A DNA stretch of 38,356 bases from Treponema sp. (GTDB lineage Bacteria > Spirochaetota > Spirochaetia > Treponematales > Breznakiellaceae): positions 1 through 38,356 of the forward strand of contig JAITIX010000046.1 in assembly GCA_031279205.1 (NCBI GenBank). Direction: 5' to 3'. The position numbers were made by a program, and so were the translations under genes. The stretch's first letter is position 1. Every line of letters begins with the position of its first letter. Below, piece after piece: positions 1-7,142 of this stretch. The notes below the pieces were generated by a model that was not told the DNA's origin, made no database searches, and was given only the letters and a program-made list of their open reading frames with translations.

Positions 1-555
1 CTCCGCCTCACCGGAGCGTGCCTCTCCGACGCCGCAGTGCGCGCTTCTGACACCGCGGTGCGCTTCTCCGCCTCACCGGAGCGTGCCTCTCCGACGCCGC
101 AGTGCGCGCTTCTGACACCGCGGCGCGCCTCTCCGACGTCGCAACGTGCTTCTCCGCCACCGCGGTGCGCCTCTCCGACGCCGCGGTGCGCTTCTCCGCT
201 ACCGCAGTGCGCCTCTCCGACGCCGCAGCGCGCTTCTCCGCTACCGCAGCGCGCCTCTCCGACGCCGCGGTGCGCTTCTCCGACGCTGCGGCGCGCGCTT
301 CTGACACCGTGGCGCGCTTCTCCGACGCCGCGGTGCGCTTTTCCGCCACCGCAACGCGCCTCTCCGCCACCGCGACACGCGCTTCCGCCACCGCGGTGCG
401 CTTTTCCGCCACCGCAATGTGCTTTTCCGCCACCGCAACGCGCCTCTCCGCCACCACCGCGCGCTTCTCCGACGCCGCAGCGCGCACCTCCACCACCGCA
501 CCGCGCACCTCCGACGCCGCGGCGCGCTGCTCTATCACCGTGGCGCGCGCTTCCG
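1..555. repeat. Degenerate 21-bp tandem array (array A)
   Basis: GC-rich tandem repeat running from the window edge to about 75 bases before the LolD-type gene. The typical unit is 21 bp, for example gcgcttctccgacgccgcgg plus t. A 65-bp segment beginning at base 1 recurs from base 66, so slippage has also occurred in larger steps. As 21 bp is seven codons, long frames are open on both strands. The 192-codon minus frame from a GTG at 586 reads as a heptad of the type E-K-R-x-A-V-A, which could look like a coiled coil. I treat this as a side effect of the repeat, not a gene, because several competing frames are equally open and none has a convincing ribosome site. Confidence 0.9.
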
Positions 556-631
556 TAGAAGAGGCTCCACGACCCGATCTTGACACAAACAGCTATGCTG
601 ATGACAGTAAGAAACTTGAGAGGTGTTGAGG

Positions 632-1324
632 ATGAGTGAGGTTCTCGTGCGGGTGAAAAACTTGATTAAGGACTATGTTTCAGGGGCGGAAAACCTGCGG
701 ATACTGCGGGGCGTGAGCTTTGAAATTACGAGGGGAACATCGGTCGCGGTGAGCGGGCAGAGCGGTTGCGGCAAAAGTACCCTGTTGAACATAATCGGCG
801 GCCTTGACCGCTGTAACCAAGGCTCGGTTGAAGTCGCGGGACAGGATATCACCGCACTTTCGGAAAATAGCCTCTCCACCTACCGGAGTAAGCGGGTGGG
901 GTTTATATTCCAGTCCCATTACCTATTGAAAGATTTTACCGCTATCGAAAACGTGATGCTGCCAGCCTATATCGCCGGCATGAAAAAGGACGAAGCGCTT
1001 GATAAGGCACGAGCGCTCCTCGCCGACGTGAAAATGACCGAGCGCGTGTATCACCTGCCTTCACAGCTCTCAGGCGGAGAACGCCAACGCGTCGCTGTCG
1101 CCCGCGCCATGATTAACAACCCTGACATGATCCTCGCAGACGAACCAACCGGTAACCTTGACCCGGATAACAGCGCCATGGTGGCCGAACTGCTTTACAG
1201 CGGCGCGGAAAAATGGGGTAAAACCCTCATGGTCGTTACCCATGATGAGAAAATCGCAGCACGCGCCTTATGCCACTACACCCTCGATAAGGGACGTATT
1301 GTTATGTCGGAGACAAGACCATGA
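632..1324 (+). CDS. lolD: LolD-type ABC transporter ATPase
   Basis: ATP-binding subunit of a MacB/LolD-family ABC transporter, expected at the inner face of the cytoplasmic membrane and partnered with the FtsX-like permease that follows. The 230-residue protein has a Walker A loop GQSGCGKST (about 42-50), the signature LSGGERQR (146-153) and Walker B with [11 protein letters not shown] (167-177), the GNLD tail being typical of this family. GTG and TTG codons lie upstream in frame at 623 and 626, but ATG 632 has GAGAGG eight bases before it and is the best start. The stop overlaps an ATG (ATGA). The last 25 codons lie inside an 86-bp tandem duplication. Lipoprotein release is inferred from the pair; export of another substrate is possible. 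Confidence 0.85.
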   Translation: MSEVLVRVKNLIKDYVSGAENLRILRGVSFEITRGTSVAVSGQSGCGKSTLLNIIGGLDRCNQGSVEVAGQDITALSENSLSTYRSKRVGFIFQSHYLLKDFTAIENVMLPAYIAGMKKDEALDKARALLADVKMTERVYHLPSQLSGGERQRVAVARAMINNPDMILADEPTGNLDPDNSAMVAELLYSGAEKWGKTLMVVTHDEKIAARALCHYTLDKGRIVMSETRP

Positions 1325-1421
1325 AGCCTATGCCTAAAATCGCAGTACGCGCCTTATGCCACTACACCCTCGATAAGGGACGTGTTGTTATGCCGGAGAC
1401 AAGACCATGAAGCCTATGCCT
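1250..1421 (+). repeat. 86-bp tandem duplication across the lolD/lolC junction
   Basis: Bases 1250-1335 and 1336-1421 are direct copies with a period of exactly 86. Each copy covers the 3' end of the ATPase gene and the first codons of the permease gene, including the ATGA overlap at 1321-1324 and again at 1407-1410. I count three differences between the copies; in the ATPase frame all three change an amino acid (A to V, I to V, S to P). Confidence 0.95.
1321..1410 (+). CDS. Chimeric 29-codon frame created by the duplication
   Basis: The frame starts at the ATG that overlaps the lolD stop and ends in a TGA that overlaps the lolC ATG, so both four-base couplings are kept. Its product would carry the first five residues of the permease (MKPMP) followed by the last 24 of the ATPase in slightly altered form. 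It may be only a by-product of the duplication, but translation through it would be needed if the permease is translationally coupled to the ATPase. No ribosome site of its own was recognised beyond the coupling. Confidence 0.3.
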   Translation: MKPMPKIAVRALCHYTLDKGRVVMPETRP

Positions 1422-2672
1422 GGGTTCTTTGTCGCATTCCGTTACCTTTTCTCACGCGACCCCGAAGGTGGACGCTATTTGCGCGGTGCGGCAATTGGCA
1501 TCGCGCTCAGCCTCATCCCCATCGTCGTTACACTCATCGTCGCTGACGGCATGATTCGGGGTATCACTGACCGTTATATCGAACTGGGAACCAGCCACCT
1601 TCAGGCGCGAAACTATATCAAGAGCAACAACATTGAAACCGCGCTGACTCTGCTCAACAACACCGATGGCGTGCGCGGAGCATACCGCGAGCAACAAAGC
1701 ATGGGCGTCATCGTCGGCAATGGCGGCAGAACTGGCGCAACAATTCGAGCCGTAGACCCCGAATTCTGGGAAGACACAAGCAGCCGCGCGTATCTCACCG
1801 TGATCGACGGCAATATGCAGCTTGAAACCGACCGCGAGATCCTGCTGGGTAGAGAACTGGCAACGACTATTAACGCGCAGATCGGCGATACAGTGCGGAT
1901 TATGACCATTCGCGTTACAGATGACGGCAGAAGCATCCCGCGCCTGACGCCTTTCACCGTAAAGGGCATCATTTCTTCCGGCTATCAGGAACTGGACGCA
2001 CTCTGGTGCATTATGACGTACTCAGCCGGCCAGCTTGCCCTGCCACCCGAACTTTCCACCGCTTATATCCTCATAAAAATTAACGATCCCTATAAAGACG
2101 CCGACCAATACGCCGTCTGGCTTGAACAAGTCTTGGGACAGGATTTCTGGGTATTCACCTGGAAAAACCTTATACGCGCCCAGTACAGTTCCTACGAATC
2201 CACACGCCAGTTGCTTCTGTTCATCATGGCGCTGATCGTGATGGTGGCAGCGGTCAACGTGTCTTCCGCAACCTCAATGCTCGTCATTGAGCGCCAGCGA
2301 GACCTTGCCATATTCAAAGCCTGCGGCGCGCCTCCCCGATTCACCAGCCAACTCTTCATTTGGGGAGCGTTCTTCACCGGCTTAGTGGGGTCAATCATCG
2401 GCATCAGCCTCGGCCTCCTCGTCGGCGTGAACATCAACGGCTGTATACAGGGAATCGAAGCCATACTCAACTTCTTCACCAGCCTGTTCCACGGCGAAAC
2501 CATCAAAATTCTCGACCCAGGCTTCTATCTTGAGGTGATCCCAATCATTATTGACTGGGGAGCGCTTACGCTTATCGGCGCCTTCACAATACTCAGCTCA
2601 ATGCTCGCCTCGTGGATCCCCGCCTATCGAGCCGGACGAATCAAGCCTATCGAGATACTGCGAAAGTATTGA
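1407..2672 (+). CDS. LolC/LolE-type permease (MacB_PCD plus FtsX domains)
   Basis: Membrane subunit of the ABC pair, 421 residues, near the family's usual length of 400-415. One membrane segment lies near the N-terminus (about residues 24-45), then a large extracytoplasmic domain with a GRELATTINAQIGDTV core, then three membrane segments of the FtsX domain in the last 160 residues, ending in IPAYRAGRIKPIEILRKY, the canonical family ending. Only one permease is present where enterobacteria have LolC and LolE, so a homodimer is likely. The start ATG lies in the second copy of the 86-bp duplication and overlaps the TGA of the 29-codon frame. About 100 bases separate its stop from the convergent nuclease gene, with no strong terminator. 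Confidence 0.85.
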   Translation: MKPMPGFFVAFRYLFSRDPEGGRYLRGAAIGIALSLIPIVVTLIVADGMIRGITDRYIELGTSHLQARNYIKSNNIETALTLLNNTDGVRGAYREQQSMGVIVGNGGRTGATIRAVDPEFWEDTSSRAYLTVIDGNMQLETDREILLGRELATTINAQIGDTVRIMTIRVTDDGRSIPRLTPFTVKGIISSGYQELDALWCIMTYSAGQLALPPELSTAYILIKINDPYKDADQYAVWLEQVLGQDFWVFTWKNLIRAQYSSYESTRQLLLFIMALIVMVAAVNVSSATSMLVIERQRDLAIFKACGAPPRFTSQLFIWGAFFTGLVGSIIGISLGLLVGVNINGCIQGIEAILNFFTSLFHGETIKILDPGFYLEVIPIIIDWGALTLIGAFTILSSMLASWIPAYRAGRIKPIEILRKY

Positions 2673-2773
2673 GCAATTCACCCTGTCTCGCGCCTTAGCA
2701 ACAAGCCTTCTTCCTAACGAAAAAAAAATCTCCCAGGCGCGGAGTATCAAGGGATAGCAAAACCAAAAAAGGC

Positions 2774-3553
2774 TTACAGATTCCTCCACAAACCCCGCTT
2801 ATCTTGCCGAGCAGCCTGTTCCAGGCCTTTGAATTCTTCCATAAAGTGAAAGGGGTATGAGACATAGGCATAGGCATAGCCTTCTTCAATCAAGAGCGCG
2901 TTAAAACAGCGACTCTCAGGCGTGTAGAGGTAGGCAAGCAGGCGGCCGTAATGATCCCGAAGGTCCCAATCAAAAGCCAGATATACCTGTGTCCCCAAAA
3001 GAGCCGCTTTGGTGAAGTCGCTGGCCTCCTTGCCAAAGCGCTCCACCGGCTTACTAGGGTGTACAGTCTCCGGAGTGTCCACTCCAAGCATACGGATGGT
3101 CTCAATGGCTTTTAACTCAGCAGGGGGATTGGAAATCCGCACCCGCACCGTGTCCCCATCCACATGACCCACCACTTCCGCGGGAAGCATCCGGGATATA
3201 TCCCCCATGCTGCTCTTGGTGAGACTGGTCGTATTAATCCGGTAGAGGCTTGTCTGGGGAACGCTTGCTCTTGCAGACGCCTTGTCCTGAGAAGGAAGCG
3301 GCGGCTTACAAACTCCACAGGGTTCATAGCCAGATATAAGGACATCGTTCAAGGATACGGCAATCTTTGAACGGCTGAGGAAGGAGCAGGTCTCCCGATG
3401 GTACTTGGTTCCTGAATTGGTAACATACACCTTGGTATCCTCCGCTTTGAGCAGGGGCAGTCTCCAAAGGATGCTGAGTATCGCCAAAGAGATCAGGACA
3501 AGGCTTCTTTTGACTTTCTTTAGGGCAATAGCCCGTTCTTGTTGATAGAGCAT
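2774..3553 (-). CDS. Exported thermonuclease with Ada-like Cys domain
   Basis: Staphylococcal-nuclease-like protein of 259 residues. A hydrophobic signal or anchor segment (about 17-36) is followed by a small domain with His52, Cys56, Cys79 and Cys82 in the pattern YHRETC...GYEPCGVCKPP, an Ada-like metal-binding module known at the ends of some secreted nucleases. The nuclease domain follows, with VDGDT (Asp134), R154, DTPE (Asp159, Glu162) and DHYGR (Arg204) matching the Ca-binding and catalytic residues of the staphylococcal enzyme. It probably degrades nucleic acids outside the cytoplasm for nutrition. The start is uncertain: ATG 3553 has only a distant AAGGGG. Transcribed alone, divergent from the carboxypeptidase gene. 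Confidence 0.85.
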   Translation of the reverse strand: MLYQQERAIALKKVKRSLVLISLAILSILWRLPLLKAEDTKVYVTNSGTKYHRETCSFLSRSKIAVSLNDVLISGYEPCGVCKPPLPSQDKASARASVPQTSLYRINTTSLTKSSMGDISRMLPAEVVGHVDGDTVRVRISNPPAELKAIETIRMLGVDTPETVHPSKPVERFGKEASDFTKAALLGTQVYLAFDWDLRDHYGRLLAYLYTPESRCFNALLIEEGYAYAYVSYPFHFMEEFKGLEQAARQDKRGLWRNL

Positions 3554-3680
3554 GGGAAAAGTATACCCCTTGTTTATGGGTATAGGTAAAGACGTTTATA
3601 CAAGCGCTGCAATTCTACGGAAGCGCGTCTAGCCTTTATACGGAGTTCGGCTTGATTCACCCACACAAGCCGCGGCCTTT

Positions 3681-3869
3681 GTTAATATGAAGGCAACTCT
3701 TGCCTTCATGTCGGCAAAAAGCGCCTTCATGTCGGCAAAAGTTCCCGACATGTCGGGAAAAGCCCCCGACATGAAGGCAAAAGCCGCCGACATGAAGGCA
3801 AACGCTCCCGACATGTCGGCAAAAAGCGCCTTCATGTCGGCAAAAGTTCCCGACGTATTGGCAAAAGTT
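3681..3869. repeat. 21-bp tandem array (array B), nine units
   Basis: Nine consecutive 21-bp units, exactly in register from 3681. Each combines a six-base half (gccttc, cccgac or gccgac), a central atg, a second half (tcggc or aaggc) and an A-rich tail. Several units contain the palindrome CCGACATGTCGG. Frames are open on both strands (seven-residue repeats of the MSAKSAF and FADMKAL type). It lies in the roughly 500-bp gap between the divergent nuclease and carboxypeptidase genes; apart from the array and the hairpin at 3977-4005 nothing else was recognised there. Confidence 0.95.
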
Positions 3870-3975
3870 CTCCTTGAAGGGGATCGGCGTTCCGTTGTCG
3901 ACACGTGTTAGGAGCGCGCGTTGGGCGTATTTTTTTACGCTGTTTTCTTAACGTGTTGCCTGCGCGCCGCCTCGC

Positions 3976-4013
3976 GGACTCTTCTATTCTATTTATAGAA
4001 GAGTCTGTGTAAC
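3976..4013 (+). promoter_or_regulatory. Leader hairpin upstream of the M32 gene
   Basis: Perfect 11-bp inverted repeat, gactcttctat (3977-3987) and atagaagagtc (3995-4005), with a seven-base loop, followed by tgtgtaac. There is no T-run, so it is not a normal terminator. A shorter hairpin with the same outer sequence (ggactcttc ... gagtctgcgtaac) lies at 31905-31933 before the oxidoreductase gene, suggesting a shared leader element. Function unknown. Confidence 0.6.
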
Positions 4014-4052
4014 ATAAGCGTTAAGAAATTCCATTTAGGAGGAATACATTAC

Positions 4053-5540
4053 ATGCACATTGATGATTTGCATAAGATTGACCGTGAGCTTTGTTATCTG
4101 AACAACGTGGCGGCGCTCTTAGGCTGGGATCAGGAGACGCAGCTTCCCCCCAAGGGCGTGGAAGACCGCTCAGAGCAGCTTGCCCTGATCAACTCGCTGG
4201 CTCACGAGCGGCTGGTGTCAAAGGAGACTGGTGCGGCGCTTGACGCGCTTGGTTTTGGCGAGGAACTGCCGGCGCTTGAGCGCGACTTCGTGCGCGTTAT
4301 GCGCCGCGCCTACGACCGTGAGGTGAAACTGCCGGCGGTGTTTGTGGCGGAAGAGGCGCGCGCCGCGGGGCTTTCGCAGGCGGCGTGGCAGACCGCGCGT
4401 CAGAACAATGACTTCGCCGCGTTCCTGCCGCACCTGAAAACCATGCTCGATCTAAACCGCCGTAAGGCTGAATACTGGGGCTTTTCCGGAGACCGCGTGT
4501 ATGACGGCCTGCTTGATTCTTACGAACCAGACATGAGCGCCGCCGACATCAGCGCGGTGTTTACGCCGCTTCGGGAGCGGCTGAGCGCGCTTCTGCGAAA
4601 AATCGCCGCAAAGCCGGCGCCGGATGTGTCATTCCTTGATCAGGACTACCCGCTCGACCAGCAGGCTGCGTTTAACGCCTTGCTTATGGACGAGCTGGGC
4701 TTTGACAAAACGCGGGGACGGCTCGACATCAGCGCCCATCCTTTCACCACGTCGATTGGCGCTGATGATGTCCGCATCACCACCCGCTATTTTAACAAAA
4801 ACCTGCTGTCAACGATCTTTTCAGTGATTCACGAAACCGGCCACGCCTTTTACGAGATGAGCTTTCCGCCAGAATTGCGGGGAACCAGCCTTGCCGATGG
4901 CGCATCAATGGCAATTCATGAGTCTCAGTCGCGCTTCTGGGAGAACGTGATCGGGCGCGGTCGTCCCTTCTGGAACCGGTTCTATCCCATGCTCCAGAGT
5001 CGTTTTCCTAAGCAACTGAATGCGGTTTCCCTCGACCTTTTCTACCGCGCGGTAAACCAGGTGAAGCCCTCGCTCATCCGCGTTGACGCTGATGAGGTGA
5101 GCTACAGTCTGCACATTATCCTTCGGTTTGAGATTGAGAAGCGGCTTTTTGCGGGAACTCTTGAGCCGGAAGACCTGCCCGCGATCTGGCGTGGGCTGAT
5201 GAAGGAATACCTTGGCGTTGAGCCGCAAACTGACGCTGACGGCGTTTTACAGGATGTGCATTGGTCTATGGGGAGCTTTGGCTACTTCCCCAGCTATGCC
5301 ATCGGCAATCTCTACGGGCTTCAGATACACCGGCGCTTGCTTACCGAAGTCCCCGGCTTTGAGGCACTGGTTGCTGACGGACGCTTTGACGAGATTCGGA
5401 CGTGGTTAGGCAAGAATGTCTACACGTGGGGCGCGCGGCTGACGCCCTCAGAACTGCTGATGAAGATTACTGGAGAGAAGCTGTCGGTAACGCCGTTTCT
5501 TGAATATATTGAGGCGAAGTACATGGCGCTTTACGCGTAG
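4053..5540 (+). CDS. M32-family metallocarboxypeptidase (thermostable type)
   Basis: Zinc carboxypeptidase of 495 residues, the usual length of family M32. It removes C-terminal residues from peptides, probably in the cytoplasm as no signal peptide is seen. The zinc site is HETGH (His260, Glu261, His264) with the third ligand Glu290 in HESQSRFWEN. Other family landmarks are the N-terminal WDQETQLPPKG, HPFTTSIGADDVRITTRY, and the C-terminal HWSMGSFGYFPSYAIGN. The start is well supported: AGGAGG at 4037-4042, ten bases before ATG. It is flanked by a leader hairpin and a downstream inverted repeat, so it is probably a single-gene transcript. Confidence 0.95.
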   Translation: MHIDDLHKIDRELCYLNNVAALLGWDQETQLPPKGVEDRSEQLALINSLAHERLVSKETGAALDALGFGEELPALERDFVRVMRRAYDREVKLPAVFVAEEARAAGLSQAAWQTARQNNDFAAFLPHLKTMLDLNRRKAEYWGFSGDRVYDGLLDSYEPDMSAADISAVFTPLRERLSALLRKIAAKPAPDVSFLDQDYPLDQQAAFNALLMDELGFDKTRGRLDISAHPFTTSIGADDVRITTRYFNKNLLSTIFSVIHETGHAFYEMSFPPELRGTSLADGASMAIHESQSRFWENVIGRGRPFWNRFYPMLQSRFPKQLNAVSLDLFYRAVNQVKPSLIRVDADEVSYSLHIILRFEIEKRLFAGTLEPEDLPAIWRGLMKEYLGVEPQTDADGVLQDVHWSMGSFGYFPSYAIGNLYGLQIHRRLLTEVPGFEALVADGRFDEIRTWLGKNVYTWGARLTPSELLMKITGEKLSVTPFLEYIEAKYMALYA

Positions 5541-5545
5541 CTCTG

Positions 5546-5575
5546 GTCTGTATGGGTGGAGTTGCCCATACAGAC
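5546..5575. terminator. Inverted repeat between convergent genes
   Basis: Perfect 11-bp stem gtctgtatggg / cccatacagac with an eight-base loop, placed six bases after the carboxypeptidase stop and 25 before the end of the convergent MATE gene. The T-run is poor on both sides, so it may be a bidirectional or Rho-assisted terminator. Confidence 0.6.
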
Positions 5576-5599
5576 GGCATTGTTGGTGTGGTAAAGCCC

Positions 5600-6973
5600 T
5601 CATGCCTTTGGATGTGCGGCTTTGGCCATTACCGCGTTATGCTTCCACGCTCCGGTGAGCAAGTAGGCTATCGTTACCAGCAAGACTCCCGCGCTTGCGA
5701 CTGGCGCGCCCATACCTACGCCGAACAGCTTCCAGTCCAGTATCACGCCAAAAATATAGCAGACTGGCACCCGCAGCAGTATTGCGGAGAGTATGCCGCT
5801 TATGAGTGTGAACATGGTGTGTCCGCCGCCCATTAAGAACCCGTTAATACAAAAGATGAAAGGGATGAGGAGGAAGTCAAAACTGAACGAGCGGAGATAG
5901 GTAACGCCATCTGCGATCATCTGCTGGTCATTGCCGAACAGTTTGAGGATAGTAGCGGGGAAGATTTGTACGAATGCGAAGAAGAGGTAGGTTACGCAGA
6001 CGGAGAAGATGGTTCCGATACGGCATGCTTTGACGGCGCGGTCAAGTTTGCCTGCGCCGATGTTTTGGGCGCTCATGGCTGATATAGAGGCGCTCATGGC
6101 CAGAGTGGGCATAAAGGCGAAGCTGTTAAACTTACCCACCGCGCCAACTGCTGCCGAAGCGCTCACTCCGCCCACGATGTTGATAATAGTGGTGATAAAC
6201 AAGAAGGAGACGCTTGTTACGCCATTCTGTATACACGTTGGCAGCCCGATCTTAAAGATGAGTCTGAGTTGGTCTGCGTAGATTTTGAATGATGAGATTT
6301 TGAAGTCGAAGTTGAAGGAATTTTTAACCATATAGATGATGCAGAGGATCATGCTTAAGGCCTGAGAGATGACCGTGGCGAGCGCCGCGCCAAAGGCAGC
6401 CCAGTGAAAGATCACAACGAAGACGAGGTCAAGCGCGATGTTGGTAACGCAGGCCACCAGCACAAAGTAGAATGGCTGTTTTGAGTTTCCCATGCCTCGC
6501 AGGATGGCGCTCAGGGCGTTATACCCGAAGATGAACACTACGCCTATAAGGGTAACGGTGAGGTAGCGGTCGCTTTCCGCCAGCGCTTCTGGCGGTGTTC
6601 TGATGAGCCGCAATACCGGCATTTTGAACACGAGCATGAGCGTGGTGATCAGCACTGAACAGAGGAGAAGCAGGGTGATGATGGTTGCGGTAACGCGCTT
6701 CAAGGCGCTTTGGTTTCCCGCGCCCAGGTACTGTCCGATAAGCACAGTTGCGCCCATGCACAGACCGATCACGATGTTGGTCAGAATGAAGGTTACCTGT
6801 CCCCCGATATTGACGCCCGACATACTTTCCGTACCGCTGAAGTTTCCCACGATGAGCATATCAGCCACGTTGTAGAAGGACTGTATGATGTTTGACGCGA
6901 GAAAAGGGAGTGCGAAGCGGATGAGTTTACTAAGCACATTGCCTTGTGAAAGATCATTTTGAATTTGAGCCAT
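5600..6973 (-). CDS. MATE-family multidrug/cation exporter
   Basis: Integral membrane antiporter of 457 residues, the normal length for MATE proteins, with about twelve hydrophobic segments. The N-terminus (IRFALPFLASNIIQSFYNVA then DMLIVGNFSG) is characteristic of the NorM/DinF branch, as is GQYLGAGN after the third helix and the mirrored SAQNIGAGKLDRA in the second half. It would expel cationic or metabolic compounds using a Na+ or H+ gradient; the substrate cannot be predicted. No good ribosome site precedes ATG 6973; the start is chosen from family alignment. A small inverted repeat (caatact/agtattg at 7008-7029) lies just upstream. It is separated from the GH2 operon by a large stem-loop. 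Confidence 0.9.
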   Translation of the reverse strand: MAQIQNDLSQGNVLSKLIRFALPFLASNIIQSFYNVADMLIVGNFSGTESMSGVNIGGQVTFILTNIVIGLCMGATVLIGQYLGAGNQSALKRVTATIITLLLLCSVLITTLMLVFKMPVLRLIRTPPEALAESDRYLTVTLIGVVFIFGYNALSAILRGMGNSKQPFYFVLVACVTNIALDLVFVVIFHWAAFGAALATVISQALSMILCIIYMVKNSFNFDFKISSFKIYADQLRLIFKIGLPTCIQNGVTSVSFLFITTIINIVGGVSASAAVGAVGKFNSFAFMPTLAMSASISAMSAQNIGAGKLDRAVKACRIGTIFSVCVTYLFFAFVQIFPATILKLFGNDQQMIADGVTYLRSFSFDFLLIPFIFCINGFLMGGGHTMFTLISGILSAILLRVPVCYIFGVILDWKLFGVGMGAPVASAGVLLVTIAYLLTGAWKHNAVMAKAAHPKA

Positions 6974-7079
6974 GACGGTTCAGCGTAGTAGAAAGCGGGG
7001 GAATGGACAATACTGCTTCAGGAGTATTGTTGTTGATGTTAAGAGCGGACTCTGGTAAGCAGCAAGGCATAACCGGTGA

Positions 7080-7133
7080 GAGACCATGCGGGAGAGAAGC
7101 TGCCAATCCGCTTCTCCTTACCGGCATGGTCTC
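7080..7133 (-). terminator. Large stem-loop after the GH2 gene
   Basis: Outer stem gagaccatgc (7080-7089) pairs perfectly with gcatggtctc (7124-7133), and an inner gagaagc/gcttctc stem extends it. It begins about ten bases beyond the GH2 stop codon. There is no U-tract, so it may be an mRNA 3'-end stabiliser or a Rho-assisted stop. Confidence 0.55.
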
Positions 7134-7142
7134 CCGTATGAT

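Noticed and set aside
8-586. 192-codon minus-strand frame and overlapping plus-strand frames in array A as genes
   Set aside because: All follow from a 21-bp (seven-codon) period without stops; several frames compete and none has a good ribosome site.
3629-3911. Frames on both strands through array B
   Set aside because: Pure repeat translation, open in both directions; no supporting start signals.
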